Source: Vibrio sp. Of7-15
Lineage (GTDB): Bacteria; Pseudomonadota; Gammaproteobacteria; Enterobacterales; Vibrionaceae
Direction of reading: 5' to 3'
Assembly (NCBI RefSeq): GCF_022347565.1
Contig: NZ_JAKRGH010000005.1
Span: forward strand, 1 to 64,000
DNA length: 64,000 bases
Both the position numbers and the translations under genes were made by a program. Below are positions 31,972 to 42,263 of this stretch, piece after piece. Each line of letters starts with the position of its first letter. The first letter of the stretch is position 1. Under the pieces are notes generated by a model that saw nothing but the letters and a program-made list of their open reading frames with translations, did no database searches and was not told where the DNA came from.

Positions 31972-33245
31972 GCTTTATCCTCCTCTGTAATGATGCTCGT
32001 AACTTCACGACGTAGGCGCTCGGAAATAACATCAGCAATGATTGGTTGCGTATTAAGCTTAACAGGGTACTCCACTTCAATCGTTTGTGTGGCCAAGCTA
32101 TCTAGGCTATTAATGAAGCTTTGTACTTTTTTGTCTTCTTGGTTAAAGAACTGAGTTGACCATTCTTTTGCAGCTTCCAGCGATGAGACATACACATCGC
32201 CTTGCTCACGATAAACCGCTTTGATCGCTGTTTCGATTTTTGCTTTTAGGTTTTCTTGTAAGTAGAAGTGCTGTTTTGGGGTTAATAATGGCGTTACGTT
32301 TCCATCACGCTTACGGTAAGTAATGAAGTTGCCAGAGAAGTCTTTTAATGAGGTCATTAAGTTCTCTTGCCACTGATTAATGTCGCTTGAGACTACTGCT
32401 TCAGCTTCGATTTCAGCTTCTGGTAAAATCGCGTGTGAAAGTGGAAGGCTTGCAATCTTTTCTTGTAAGCTGGTTAATCGAAGTACTAAGCCATCACGAT
32501 CAATGAGTGGTACAGCTCGTAGTTTGATGATGTCATCGGCCATGGCTTTACGAAGGGGGACTAAGCTTGGATCGTTTAACGCAGCAATGCGCTGATCTGC
32601 GGTTTCCATTAGCTTAGTTGCACTTACTACATCATGCTCTAGCCACAGTTTACGCCCTGCCATTTTCACAAAGTAGTCAGATTCAGCCAGTAGCCAGTCG
32701 TTTGGTCGACGGCCTTTTAACTCGGCTAGTGCCAATTGCAGGCTTTCAATGCTCTTATCTTGTTGTTCAAGCAGCACTTGTGTTTTTTGGCTGATTTGAT
32801 CCACTTGACTCAGTGTTTCTTGGCGGCTTGATTTGATTTCAGAAGCCGTTGAGTTTTGCAGCAAGTTGACTTTTTGCTCTAGGTTCGTGATTTGCGCATT
32901 TTGGTTGGCAAGTTGCAGATTGTACTGCTGGGTTTGCTGGTAGCCTTGGAAATACAGGCCGCCGCTCAGTGCGACAACTAACGCAATTGCTACAGCACCG
33001 AGTGTATTACTCTGTTTTTGAGCTGGTTCAGTAGCTTGCTGTTTTACAGGCTCTGGTTGAGAAGCGGCTTGTGGCTGCTTTTCTGTTTTATCTGTGGGGG
33101 TTGATTGTGGTGCCGCTTTCTCGGTATCCACTTTTTTAGCGTCTACTGGTTGTGAAGTTTCGGCGTTGTCTATCTGCTCTTGTTCTGGTGCAGATTTGCT
33201 ATTTTCGTTTTTAGACGTGTTTCTATTCGTTTTTTTGCTAGTCAT
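31968..33245 (-). CDS. hemX: HemX, membrane protein of the hem operon
   Basis: HemX (425 residues) has a long N-terminal Lys/Glu/Gln-rich cytoplasmic tail, one membrane span at about residues 84-104 (GAVAIALVVALSGGLYFQG), a coiled coil and the conserved RRPNDWLLAESDYFVKMAGRKLWLE block. Although once annotated as uroporphyrin methyltransferase, it lacks the methyltransferase fold. Its role is unclear. It overlaps both neighbours by 4 bp. Confidence 0.93.
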   Translation of the reverse strand: MTSKKTNRNTSKNENSKSAPEQEQIDNAETSQPVDAKKVDTEKAAPQSTPTDKTEKQPQAASQPEPVKQQATEPAQKQSNTLGAVAIALVVALSGGLYFQGYQQTQQYNLQLANQNAQITNLEQKVNLLQNSTASEIKSSRQETLSQVDQISQKTQVLLEQQDKSIESLQLALAELKGRRPNDWLLAESDYFVKMAGRKLWLEHDVVSATKLMETADQRIAALNDPSLVPLRKAMADDIIKLRAVPLIDRDGLVLRLTSLQEKIASLPLSHAILPEAEIEAEAVVSSDINQWQENLMTSLKDFSGNFITYRKRDGNVTPLLTPKQHFYLQENLKAKIETAIKAVYREQGDVYVSSLEAAKEWSTQFFNQEDKKVQSFINSLDSLATQTIEVEYPVKLNTQPIIADVISERLRREVTSIITEEDKA

Positions 33246-34003
33246 TCGAAAGTCCCATCATGCTTCAGGTCGCTCAAAGTTGAGAGCAAAGCGGCGTTTG
33301 CGGCGCTACCAACCGTTGAAATTAATGAAAAACCAAGTTCAGTCGCTCGGTTTGCGATTCTACGACTTGGTACTAACAGGCGGCAGCTGTAGAGCCAGTT
33401 AGTATGTTGAACTGGAATCAAGTCGGTTAAATATTGCAATTGCTCAGAGCTGGTGATCACAATGGTATTAACATTGCGGCGACGCCAGTCTAAAACAAGT
33501 TGTTCACCATCCAGTGTTAACCATTGGCGGCGATAGGTTTCACAATACTCTACGTTGGCATTACGTTGCTGCAAAGTATCGTAAATCAGTTCTCGCCCAC
33601 CGTTGCCACGTAAAATGAGAACGTTTTTACCAGCCACGGAGTGCAAAATCGGGTGTTTCAGTAAATGTTCACTATCACTGTGTGTTGGATAGTGTACCGC
33701 CTGTAATGTCGATTGCTCGAGGGAATGAGCCGTTTTTTGACCAACGGCAACATAATTTATGCCTTCAGGCCAAGACAAACCACATGATGCCAGTTGTTGG
33801 TGAGCATATTCAACCGAACGAGCACTAACGGCGATAATATAATCACCAGATTGAAGGGTTTGGAGCATTTTGGCAAGAAGAGGCAGTTGTGCACCTGCTT
33901 CAATGTTGAGGAGAGGTTGTGCAATAGCAGTCATGCCCTGTTGTTGTAGGGCATGGCAAAGAGCAGTTCCATCTGGCTCTGGGCGGGTGACCAAAATCGT
34001 CAT
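33242..34003 (-). CDS. hemD: Uroporphyrinogen-III synthase HemD
   Basis: HemD (253 residues) closes hydroxymethylbilane into uroporphyrinogen III. The family is poorly conserved, but the opening ILVTRPEPDGTALCHALQQQG, the IIAVSARSVEYA block and GQKTAHSL near residue 88 fit. The position between hemC (1-bp overlap) and hemX (4-bp overlap) is decisive. Confidence 0.95.
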   Translation of the reverse strand: MTILVTRPEPDGTALCHALQQQGMTAIAQPLLNIEAGAQLPLLAKMLQTLQSGDYIIAVSARSVEYAHQQLASCGLSWPEGINYVAVGQKTAHSLEQSTLQAVHYPTHSDSEHLLKHPILHSVAGKNVLILRGNGGRELIYDTLQQRNANVEYCETYRRQWLTLDGEQLVLDWRRRNVNTIVITSSEQLQYLTDLIPVQHTNWLYSCRLLVPSRRIANRATELGFSLISTVGSAANAALLSTLSDLKHDGTFE

Positions 34004-34938
34004 TACGCGTTGTCGTATAACTTCTTCAAAATGTCTTTAGCGCCATCAGCCAGTAATTGATCAGCTAAGGTCGTTCCCAGCTTTTCTGCATCGGCGACTG
34101 GGCCTTTAATTTCACCACGAACGATTTTTGAACCGTCTGGCTCACCAACCAGTGCCCGCAGCCAAATTTCATCACCATCAATGAGTGAGTAGCTACCAAT
34201 TGGCACTTGGCAACCACCTTCAAGGCGGTTATTCATGGCGCGCTCACACAATACACGTGATGCCGTTTCAGGGTGATTTAGGGTATCTAGAAGTGCTCGA
34301 ATGCGTGTATCGTCAGTGCGGCATTCAATACCCACAGCGCCTTGGCCTACGGCAGGCAAAGAGACTTCAGGTTCAATTGAGCTGCGAATGCGATCGCCAA
34401 GTCCTAAACGGATAAGACCTGCACAGGCTAAGATAATGGCATCGTAATCCCCGTTATCTAGCTTTTGAAGGCGTGTGCCAACGTTGCCACGTAAATCTTT
34501 AATCACGAGATCTGGGCGTTGTTCTTTTAACTGACATTGACGGCGTAAACTGCAAGTGCCAACTACAGCACCTTGTGGCAGTTCATCAATGCTGTTGTAG
34601 GTGTTCGATACAAACGCGTCACGTGGGTCTTCACGTTCACAGATGGTAACTAAACCTAGGCCCTCTGGGAATTCAACAGGTACATCTTTCATGGAATGCA
34701 CCGCTAAGTCGGCGCGTCCTTCTAACATGGCGACTTCGAGCTCTTTTACAAATAACCCTTTTCCGCCTACTTTGGCTAAAGGAGTATCTAAAATGATGTC
34801 GCCTTTTGTTACCATTGTAACCAGTTCTACCACCAAGCCTGGGTGTGCCGCTTCGAGAGCATCTTTGACAAAATTGGCTTGCCATAACGCAAGTGGGCTT
34901 TTACGTGTGGCGATTCTGACAGGGGCTTGTTGTGACAT
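34003..34938 (-). CDS. hemC: Hydroxymethylbilane synthase HemC
   Basis: HemC (311 residues) polymerises four porphobilinogens. The opening [16 protein letters not shown], the SMKDVP block with the catalytic Asp region and [12 protein letters not shown], whose Cys carries the dipyrromethane cofactor, are all clear. I chose the ATG at 34938 because it has GGAA upstream. An ATG at 34950 would add four residues. It opens hemCDXY and is divergent from cyaA. Confidence 0.97.
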   Translation of the reverse strand: MSQQAPVRIATRKSPLALWQANFVKDALEAAHPGLVVELVTMVTKGDIILDTPLAKVGGKGLFVKELEVAMLEGRADLAVHSMKDVPVEFPEGLGLVTICEREDPRDAFVSNTYNSIDELPQGAVVGTCSLRRQCQLKEQRPDLVIKDLRGNVGTRLQKLDNGDYDAIILACAGLIRLGLGDRIRSSIEPEVSLPAVGQGAVGIECRTDDTRIRALLDTLNHPETASRVLCERAMNNRLEGGCQVPIGSYSLIDGDEIWLRALVGEPDGSKIVRGEIKGPVADAEKLGTTLADQLLADGAKDILKKLYDNA

Positions 34939-35062
34939 ATTGGGTTCCATATAAAAAGGCTCTAAAACAGACTAATCGTACCACTGCTTATTGCTATCGA
35001 GTAACTATCAGATCTCACCTCGGTGATGAAACTGCTTTATTACTAAATGTGTGGCTAGAAAA

Positions 35063-35078
35063 TGTGACTTGTGTCACA
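35063..35078. promoter_or_regulatory. Perfect CRP-cAMP site in the hemC/cyaA region
   Basis: TGTGACTTGTGTCACA matches TGTGA-N6-TCACA in all ten conserved positions. It lies 125 bp upstream of hemC and 263 bp upstream of cyaA. CRP autoregulation of cyaA is known in enterobacteria. The distance leaves open whether hemC, cyaA or both respond. Confidence 0.85.
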
Positions 35079-35241
35079 ATGAATGTGTTAGTCTACTGCT
35101 TATCTTATCAATATTGTTACAACATCAATACGTTGCAACTGTAATGACAAGTTAATAGTAACTGAGAATATAGTGTGCATTAGGGAAAGTCTTTTTTAGT
35201 GCAAAGGATAGTAATACAAACTTTACGGTTACTAGTTAAAG

Positions 35242-35257
35242 TGTTACATTGATCACG
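35242..35257. promoter_or_regulatory. Second, weaker CRP-like site before cyaA
   Basis: TGTTACATTGATCACG fits TGTGA-N6-TCACA at eight of ten positions and lies 84 bp upstream of the cyaA start, nearer a likely cyaA promoter than the perfect site. Confidence 0.55.
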
Positions 35258-35340
35258 TTTTGATCTGTTGGTCGCTGATGTTTTATGCGATTTGCACGCC
35301 TTTTTAACTAGTTGAGTATCGGTGTTCTTGGATAAGAAAT

Positions 35341-37887
35341 TTGCAAATCTATATCAAGAAACTAATAAGCAGGCTTGATGCCCTAAACGAGCAGCGTATC
35401 GAAAGAGCGCTGGCGGTAATGGATACTCAAGCGCAACGTGTCTTTCATATGTTGCCTGTGTTGCTTCATTATAATCATCCCTCCATTCCGGGCTACCTTG
35501 AGCAAGAGGTGCCTTACGGGATCTGTGATTTTGCGTTAAATGAACACCAGCGGCAGTTTATTGATGACACCGCCCTCACGACAGGTGATTCACTTGTCTC
35601 TTCTCCTGTTCCTCATATTTTTGGTCTCTACACCATGGGCAGTACGTCTTCCATTGGTCAGAGCTTATCGAGTGATCTTGATATTTGGGTTTGTGTGTCG
35701 GCCCAAATGGGTGGAGAGGAACGCCATCATCTTGAATCAAAATGTTCTTTGATTTCTGATTGGGCCATGAGCCAAGGGGTAGAAGCCAACTTCTTCCTTA
35801 TTGATGAAAATCGCTTCCGTGATAATTTTTCGGAAAAGATGACCGGAGATAACTGCGGCTCTTCTCAGCATTTGTTGCTACTGGATGAGTTCTATCGTTC
35901 TGCGGTTCGTTTGGCTGGTCATCGGTTATTGTGGCAGTTAGTACCGCCAGAAATGGAAGAGTGCTACGATCAGTACGTAAAACAGCTTTGCCAAGATGGC
36001 CATATTAACTGTGAGCACTGGATTGATTTTGGTCAGCTGAATCGCATCCCTGCGGAAGAGTATTTTGGCTCAAGCTTATGGCAGTTATACAAAAGTATCG
36101 ACTCGCCGTATAAATCGGTTTTAAAAGCCATTCTTCTGGAAGCCTATTCTTGGGAATATCCCCACACTCAATTATTAAGTATTGACAGTAAACGTCGTTT
36201 TTTTGCCGAAGACCCAAGTCTGTATGGCATGGACGCGTACTATTTGATGCTAGAAAAAGTCACGCGTTACTTAGAACGCATTGATGACCATCGCCGTCTA
36301 GATTTGGTCCGTCGCTGCTTTTATTTAAAAACCCATGAAAAGCTCACGCGTGAGCCGGGATTAGGTTCGGTGCAGTGGCGTCGTGATACGTTGACAGAAT
36401 TGACCTCGCAGTGGGGGTGGTCCGACAGTGTACTGCGTGAATTAGACAATCGCCGTAACTGGAAAGTTGAGCAGGTGAAAGTGGCGCACAATGAGCTGCT
36501 TGATGCATTAATGTTAAGTTATCGCAACTTAATCCGTTTTGCGCGCCGTAATGACATTACATCCGCCATTAGCCCAGAAGACATCAGTATTCTTGCGCGT
36601 AAACTCTATGCGGCGTTTGAAGAATTACCAGGTAAAGTTACGCTTCTTAATCCGCAGATCTCGCCGGATTTACACGAATCGGATCTGACGTTTATTCAGG
36701 TGCCAGAAGGGCGAACCAATAAATCGGGTTGGTATTTGTATAAGCAACCGCTGGAAGCCAAGCACATTCTCGGGCAACCGTCGTTAGAACATAACCGTTA
36801 TTTAAGTAAGTTGGTGGCATGGGCTTTTTTTAATGGCTTGTTAACGGAATCAACTCGTTTAGATGCGGTGGTGCGTGATGCGGACTTGAATATTGATAAG
36901 TTTTATCAAATGGTCAGTGACATTCGAAATACCTTTTCTATTCGTCGCCCAAGGCCAAGTTTGCAGGCGTTATCTAGTCCGTGTGAAATTCGTCAGTTGT
37001 CGATGTTCATTAACTTGGAAAACGACCCAACCGCTGAGCTAAAAAGTAAAGCTGTTCGATTTGATTTTAAGAGCACGGATGTTTTTAGTTTTGGTAAAGA
37101 TCAGGAATGCTTAGTAGGCAGCGTTGATCTGGTATATCGAAACTCGTGGAATGAAGTCAGAACGCTGCATTTTTCTGGTGAATGCGCCATGCTAGACGCG
37201 TTGAAAACTGTGTTAGGAAAAATGCACCAAGATGCGCTGCCGCCAGAATCGGTGGATGTTTTTTGTTATAGCGAGCACATGCGCGGCATGATCCGTAACC
37301 TCGTTTATCAGCTATTGGCAGAGTGTATAGAGCTGCGCTTAAAGCCGATAGAACAAGAGAAGCGTCGCCGTTTTAAAGCCATTCGTATTGGTGAGCAGAT
37401 GTTTGGTTTGTTTTTTGAGCGCCGTGGTGTGTCGGTTCAAAAGCTGGAAAACTCAGTGGATTTCTATCGCAGCATTTCGACCAATAAGTTGAATGGATCC
37501 CCGGTGATGGTGTTGGGAGATACTCATGAACCGCATCCGCCAGCCATTGTGGATTCTTATGCCAGCGAAGGTCTTATTCAGTTCTTCTTTGAAGATTGCG
37601 ATAACGGCTTTAATATTTACATTCTCGATGAAACCAATCGAGTGGAAGTGTACCGCCAATGCAGCGGTGACAAAGATGAAATGGTGCATGGGGTTAATCG
37701 TTTTTACACTTCAAACCAAGACAAGTTTAGCTACAGTGCTAACTTTATTAATTTCAACTTGCCACAGTTCTACGACATCTTGCATTCTGAGCAGGGTGAA
37801 CCTTGTGTGGTGCCGTATCGCAGTAATCAGCAAACCATGAAAAAGCCGCCGGCTGGTCATGCATCGGGGATCAACCTCGCAAGCTAA
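35341..37887 (+). CDS. cyaA: Class I adenylate cyclase
   Basis: CyaA (848 residues, the E. coli length) makes cAMP from ATP. The catalytic nucleotidyltransferase motif GSTSSIGQSLSSDLDIWV lies near residue 100 and the regulatory C-terminal half is complete. It starts with TTG at 35341, as E. coli cyaA does, after GGATAAGAAA. The rare start keeps translation low. CRP sites lie in the 390-bp gap to hemC. Confidence 0.97.
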   Translation: MQIYIKKLISRLDALNEQRIERALAVMDTQAQRVFHMLPVLLHYNHPSIPGYLEQEVPYGICDFALNEHQRQFIDDTALTTGDSLVSSPVPHIFGLYTMGSTSSIGQSLSSDLDIWVCVSAQMGGEERHHLESKCSLISDWAMSQGVEANFFLIDENRFRDNFSEKMTGDNCGSSQHLLLLDEFYRSAVRLAGHRLLWQLVPPEMEECYDQYVKQLCQDGHINCEHWIDFGQLNRIPAEEYFGSSLWQLYKSIDSPYKSVLKAILLEAYSWEYPHTQLLSIDSKRRFFAEDPSLYGMDAYYLMLEKVTRYLERIDDHRRLDLVRRCFYLKTHEKLTREPGLGSVQWRRDTLTELTSQWGWSDSVLRELDNRRNWKVEQVKVAHNELLDALMLSYRNLIRFARRNDITSAISPEDISILARKLYAAFEELPGKVTLLNPQISPDLHESDLTFIQVPEGRTNKSGWYLYKQPLEAKHILGQPSLEHNRYLSKLVAWAFFNGLLTESTRLDAVVRDADLNIDKFYQMVSDIRNTFSIRRPRPSLQALSSPCEIRQLSMFINLENDPTAELKSKAVRFDFKSTDVFSFGKDQECLVGSVDLVYRNSWNEVRTLHFSGECAMLDALKTVLGKMHQDALPPESVDVFCYSEHMRGMIRNLVYQLLAECIELRLKPIEQEKRRRFKAIRIGEQMFGLFFERRGVSVQKLENSVDFYRSISTNKLNGSPVMVLGDTHEPHPPAIVDSYASEGLIQFFFEDCDNGFNIYILDETNRVEVYRQCSGDKDEMVHGVNRFYTSNQDKFSYSANFINFNLPQFYDILHSEQGEPCVVPYRSNQQTMKKPPAGHASGINLAS

Positions 37888-37915
37888 TGCAACTTATATA
37901 AAATCCACCGATATA

Positions 37916-37948
37916 AAAAGAGCGCCCTTACTTTAGGCGCTCTTTTGG
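37916..37948. terminator. Bidirectional terminator between cyaA and cyaY
   Basis: The stem AAAAGAGCGCC/GGCGCTCTTTT (37916-37926 and 37936-37946) serves the convergent cyaA and cyaY genes. Confidence 0.9.
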
Positions 37949-37970
37949 GATCATAGGGCGTTATAAAGTG

Positions 37971-38285
37971 CTATTCCCATTCGATCTCTTCATCGGCGTG
38001 CTTCTCGCATTCCGTTTTCACTAATGCAACCAGCTCTGAGCCTGTTTTAGAGCAAATCCACTCAGAGTCGTTGTATTTAAAGTGAAACCCTCCTGACTTT
38101 GATGCTAACCAGATCTCGTGCATTGGTTCTTGGCGGTTAATAATGATTTGGCTGCGATTCTCAAATTCGAGTGTCATGACGTTACCCGTCACTTCATAAT
38201 CGATGTCTGCGCCTGAATCATCGATGAGTTCTTCGATGGTTGTTAGCTGTTGATCAACCAATTGGTGAAATTCAGTATCATTCAT
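37971..38285 (-). CDS. cyaY: Frataxin homologue CyaY
   Basis: CyaY (104 residues) binds iron and modulates iron-sulfur cluster assembly on IscS. The acidic first helix (TIEELIDDSGADIDYEV), the NRQEPMHEIWLAS block and GGFHFKYNDSEW are typical. I chose the ATG at 38285. The frame extends to 38378, but that stretch covers the divergent lptM start region. Confidence 0.95.
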   Translation of the reverse strand: MNDTEFHQLVDQQLTTIEELIDDSGADIDYEVTGNVMTLEFENRSQIIINRQEPMHEIWLASKSGGFHFKYNDSEWICSKTGSELVALVKTECEKHADEEIEWE

Positions 38286-38361
38286 CCGATAGCATCCTAT
38301 TGCTTTTCCTGTTTGTGGTGCGATTATAGAGGGCATTGATAAGATAATCACGAATAGAGAT

Positions 38362-38478
38362 ATGAAGACACGATTCATGGCTTTACTTTTACTAGGCTCG
38401 CTAACGCTAGTAGGTTGTGGTCAGAAAGGGCCGCTGTACATGCCTGAAGAACCACAACAAAACGAACAAACACCATAA
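38362..38478 (+). CDS. lptM: LptM (YifL) small lipoprotein
   Basis: This 38-residue protein has an N-terminal lipoprotein signal with lipobox LVGC, followed by GQKGPLYMPE, the hallmark of YifL/LptM. LptM associates with the LptDE lipopolysaccharide translocon in the outer membrane. It starts at ATG 38362 after AGAGAT and ends 24 bp before lysA, as in many gamma-proteobacteria. Confidence 0.93.
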   Translation: MKTRFMALLLLGSLTLVGCGQKGPLYMPEEPQQNEQTP

Positions 38479-38502
38479 ATTTAAGACAAGGAAGACCCGA
38501 CA

Positions 38503-39756
38503 TTGGATTACTTTAACTATAAGGATGATGGTCAGCTATGGGCTGAAGACGTCACTCTCACTCAATTGGCACAACAATATGGCACACCGTTGTATGTGTA
38601 TTCTCGTGCGACATTAGAGCGTCATTGGAATGCGTTTGATTCGGCGGTGGGTGAACACCCGCATTTAGTGTGTTACGCCGTGAAAGCCAATTCGAACTTA
38701 GGTGTATTGAATGCACTGGCTCGAATTGGTGCTGGGTTTGATATTGTGTCTGGTGGTGAGCTGGAACGTGTGATTGCTGCTGGAGGTGATCCCGCGAAGA
38801 TTGTATTTTCTGGTGTCGGAAAAACAGAACAAGAAATGCGCCGAGCATTAGAGCTGGGCATTAAGTGCTTCAACGTAGAATCTGAGCCTGAGCTGGAACG
38901 TTTAAACAAGGTGTCGGGTGAGTTGGGCGTGGTTGCGCCAATCTCTTTACGTATTAACCCAGACGTGGATGCCAAAACGCACCCTTATATTTCTACGGGG
39001 TTGTTGGATAACAAATTTGGTATCGCTTTTGACCGTGCGCCAGAAGTGTATCGCTTTGCGCATAGCTTGCCGAATCTCGATGTACAAGGGATTGATTGCC
39101 ACATTGGCTCTCAGTTAACGGACATTTCGCCGTTCATTGATGCCACGGATCGTTTGTTAGCCCTAGTGGATAGTTTAAAAGACGAAGGCATTAATATTCG
39201 CCACCTTGATGTGGGTGGTGGTTTAGGGGTGGTGTATCGCGATGAATTACCACCACAGCCATCGGATTATGTGAAGGCGTTACTGTCTCGTTTAGATAAT
39301 CGCTCTGATCTTGAACTTATTTTTGAACCTGGCCGTGCCATTGCTGCCAATGCAGGTGTTCTGCTGACGAAAGTGGAATTTTTAAAGCACACTGAACATA
39401 AAAACTTTGCCATTATTGATGCGGCGATGAATGATTTAATGCGCCCGGCGTTATATCAAGCATGGCAAGACATTGTCCCTGTGGTACCTCGTGAAGGGGA
39501 AGCGAAAAAATACGATCTGGTTGGCCCTGTCTGTGAAACTGGGGATTTCTTAGGTAAAGATCGCGCTTTAGTCCTAGAGCAAAATGATCTGCTGGCGGTA
39601 CGTTCCGCAGGGGCCTATGGTTTTGTTATGTCCTCGAACTACAACACTCGCTGCCGTGCAGCCGAAGTTATGGTTGATGGCAGTCAATCACACCTGGTTC
39701 GCAAGCGTGAAAAGCTGGAAGAGTTATGGCAGCACGAGAGTTTGTTACCAGAGTAG
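38503..39756 (+). CDS. lysA: Diaminopimelate decarboxylase LysA
   Basis: LysA (417 residues) makes lysine from meso-diaminopimelate. The PLP lysine is in VCYAVKANSNLGVL, followed by DVGGGLGV, EPGRAI and the dimer-interface CETGDFLG. The start is TTG at 38503 with AAGGAAG ten bases upstream. It is followed by dapF, so the pair sets both the making and the use of diaminopimelate. Confidence 0.96.
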   Translation: MDYFNYKDDGQLWAEDVTLTQLAQQYGTPLYVYSRATLERHWNAFDSAVGEHPHLVCYAVKANSNLGVLNALARIGAGFDIVSGGELERVIAAGGDPAKIVFSGVGKTEQEMRRALELGIKCFNVESEPELERLNKVSGELGVVAPISLRINPDVDAKTHPYISTGLLDNKFGIAFDRAPEVYRFAHSLPNLDVQGIDCHIGSQLTDISPFIDATDRLLALVDSLKDEGINIRHLDVGGGLGVVYRDELPPQPSDYVKALLSRLDNRSDLELIFEPGRAIAANAGVLLTKVEFLKHTEHKNFAIIDAAMNDLMRPALYQAWQDIVPVVPREGEAKKYDLVGPVCETGDFLGKDRALVLEQNDLLAVRSAGAYGFVMSSNYNTRCRAAEVMVDGSQSHLVRKREKLEELWQHESLLPE

Positions 39757-39770
39757 GGTAAAGAAGAACG

Positions 39771-40601
39771 ATGCACTTTCATTTTTCAAAAATGCACGGT
39801 TTGGGCAACGACTTTATGGTGGTTGACTGCATAACCCAAAATATCTTTTTTTCACCTGATTTGATCCGTCGCTTGGCGGATCGTCATCGTGGTATTGGTT
39901 TTGATCAGCTGTTGGTTGTTGAACCGCCTTACGATCCAGAATCCGATTTTCATTACCGGATTTTTAATGCCGATGGCAGTGAGGTGGAGCAGTGTGGTAA
40001 TGGCGCGCGTTGTTTTGCGCGTTTTGTTCGCATGAAAGGACTGACCAACAAGTACAGCATTGCGGTGAGCACCAAAAATGGCAAAATGGTGCTCAAGATT
40101 GAAGACAATGATGACATCACGGTGAACATGGGGGTTCCTGAGTTTGAACCTCATAAAATCCCCTTCCGTGCTAAGCAGACTGAAAAAACCTATATTATGC
40201 GTGCCAACGAGCAAACCTTGTTTTGTGGTGCGGTAAGCATGGGCAACCCGCACTGCGTTACGGTGGTGGATGATGTTGAGAATGCAGATATAGACACCCT
40301 TGGCCCCTTGATTGAATCACACGAACGTTTTCCGGAGCGAGTGAACGCAGGTTTTATGCAGCTGTTGTCTCGCCAAGCCGTGAAGTTACGTGTGTACGAA
40401 CGTGGAGCAGGAGAAACACAAGCTTGTGGAAGTGGTGCTTGTGGAGCTGTTGCTGTGGGGATCAACCAAGGCATACTGGATAATGAAGTGACCGTGAGCT
40501 TACCGGGCGGAGATTTGCTGATTCGCTGGGCAGGGCCAGGCAAACCGCTGTACATGACTGGACCCGCAAGCCATGTGTTTGATGGACAACTAACAATATG
40601 A
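39771..40601 (+). CDS. dapF: Diaminopimelate epimerase DapF
   Basis: DapF (276 residues) interconverts LL- and meso-diaminopimelate without cofactor. The two catalytic cysteines are in [10 protein letters not shown] (near residue 73) and [13 protein letters not shown] (near residue 217). It lies 14 bp after lysA and overlaps the DUF484 gene by 4 bp. Confidence 0.97.
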   Translation: MHFHFSKMHGLGNDFMVVDCITQNIFFSPDLIRRLADRHRGIGFDQLLVVEPPYDPESDFHYRIFNADGSEVEQCGNGARCFARFVRMKGLTNKYSIAVSTKNGKMVLKIEDNDDITVNMGVPEFEPHKIPFRAKQTEKTYIMRANEQTLFCGAVSMGNPHCVTVVDDVENADIDTLGPLIESHERFPERVNAGFMQLLSRQAVKLRVYERGAGETQACGSGACGAVAVGINQGILDNEVTVSLPGGDLLIRWAGPGKPLYMTGPASHVFDGQLTI

Positions 40602-41299
40602 CCAATGTAACCCAACTGAGTGAGCCACAACTGACTCAGCTAACGGATGAGGTGATCACGGATTATTTACGTGATCACCCTGATTTTTTTGAACGCCAGC
40701 CAGAGCTGTTAACGCAATTACGGATACCGCACCAAGAAAAAGGGGCGGTGTCTTTGGTTGAAATTCAGCTCGGGCGCTTAAGAACACGCATCAGTGAATT
40801 AGAAGATGAAATCACGCAATTGATGTCGATTGCAGCCCGTAATGATCGCACTTTTTATTTATTGTCTCGTGTGCAAGGTGACTTGTTATCGAGTAAAAAC
40901 GTGGAACAGGCAGCGCTGGTGGTTGAAGAAATGGCGGCGGAGTTAAATTTAACCTCGTGCATCCGTTTGTTTGAACTGACGCATCCGAAGCATTCACTCA
41001 ATCGTGAGGGGTTTAACAGCTTTTCTCGTTCTCACTTAAACGGGAAATCGGTGTATTTAGGTCGCTTACGTCAGATTGATCGTGATGCTTTATTTACGGA
41101 TGCGCCTGATTTAGGCTCGTTTGCGATTCTGCCATTGGGAGAAGCTGCACCAGTTGGGTTATTGGCATTTGCCAGTCAAGACGGCGGACACTTTCAACCA
41201 AGTATGGATACGCTCTTTTTGCAGCAAGTGGTGAGTGTATTGAACCACTTGTTGGCAGTCTGGCAGTTATCCCCTGACGTTGAGTTGTGTGATGAGTAA
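40598..41299 (+). CDS. DUF484 family protein
   Basis: The 233-residue product begins with a helical [19 protein letters not shown], the signature of DUF484, then a coiled coil and a GAF-like C-terminal half. Its function is unknown. It is regularly found between dapF and xerC in gamma-proteobacteria, as here, overlapping both. Confidence 0.92.
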   Translation: MTNVTQLSEPQLTQLTDEVITDYLRDHPDFFERQPELLTQLRIPHQEKGAVSLVEIQLGRLRTRISELEDEITQLMSIAARNDRTFYLLSRVQGDLLSSKNVEQAALVVEEMAAELNLTSCIRLFELTHPKHSLNREGFNSFSRSHLNGKSVYLGRLRQIDRDALFTDAPDLGSFAILPLGEAAPVGLLAFASQDGGHFQPSMDTLFLQQVVSVLNHLLAVWQLSPDVELCDE

Positions 41300-42215
41300 T
41301 CCTTCATTGCCCTCGTCGCTCACGAAACCGCTAGAGCGTTTTTATGAATACCTTCGTAGTGAGCGAGGATTAAGTTTGCACACCCAACGCAACTATCAAC
41401 GGCAACTGACCACGGTTGCTGAACATTTTGTTGAGTTGGGCGTTACTGACTGGAAAGACGTGGACGCCAGCTGGGTTCGTCAATTGGTGGGTAAAGCCAA
41501 ACGTGATGGACTCAAACCGAGCAGCACTTCTACGCGCCTCTCTTCTTTACGTAGCTTTTTTGACTTTTTGGTTCTGCGTGGTGAGCTGTTAGCAAACCCG
41601 GCCAAAGGGGTTTCGGCCCCAAGAAAATCTCGACCTTTACCTAAAAACATTGATGTTGATGAAATGGGTCAGCTACTCGATGTGAATGAAGATGATCCGT
41701 TGTCGATTCGTGATCGTGCCATCATGGAACTTATGTATGGAGCCGGGCTGCGTTTGGCGGAGCTGATCAGTATTGATGTTCGAGATATAAACTTAAGTCA
41801 CGGTGAAGTCCGAGTCATCGGTAAAGGGGACAAAGAGCGTAAAACCCCTTTTTCTGGTCAAGCGAAAGAGTGGTTAGGGCGCTGGCTGAAAGTTCGTGGC
41901 GAGTTGGCACATAGCAGTGAGCCTGCTTTGTTTGTTTCGCAACGTGGTCAGCGTATTTCTCATCGTAATGTACAAAAGCGCATGGCTGAGTGGGGGCATA
42001 AACAATCTGTAGCCAGTCACATTAGCCCGCATAAATTGCGTCACTCTTTTGCCACTCATGTTTTAGAATCCAGTGGTAACTTACGTGCGGTGCAAGAGCT
42101 GTTGGGGCATGAAAACATTTCAACCACTCAAATCTATACCCATCTCGATTTTCAGCACCTTGCACAGGCTTACGACCAAGCTCACCCTCGTGCGAAACGA
42201 AATAATAAAGAGTAA
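41292..42215 (+). CDS. xerC: Tyrosine recombinase XerC
   Basis: XerC (307 residues) works with XerD and FtsK at dif to resolve chromosome dimers. The N-terminal SAM-like domain (LERFYEYLRSERGLSLHTQRN) is followed by the catalytic domain with Arg in GAGLRLAEL, HKLRHSFATH, LLGHENISTTQIYTH and the nucleophile Tyr there. I chose the ATG at 41292. It overlaps DUF484 by 8 bp. Confidence 0.96.
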   Translation: MSNPSLPSSLTKPLERFYEYLRSERGLSLHTQRNYQRQLTTVAEHFVELGVTDWKDVDASWVRQLVGKAKRDGLKPSSTSTRLSSLRSFFDFLVLRGELLANPAKGVSAPRKSRPLPKNIDVDEMGQLLDVNEDDPLSIRDRAIMELMYGAGLRLAELISIDVRDINLSHGEVRVIGKGDKERKTPFSGQAKEWLGRWLKVRGELAHSSEPALFVSQRGQRISHRNVQKRMAEWGHKQSVASHISPHKLRHSFATHVLESSGNLRAVQELLGHENISTTQIYTHLDFQHLAQAYDQAHPRAKRNNKE

Positions 42216-42263
42216 ATTGTACGTGCTCTTCACTGAACACAGTTAACTGGAGGTTATCGCTTT

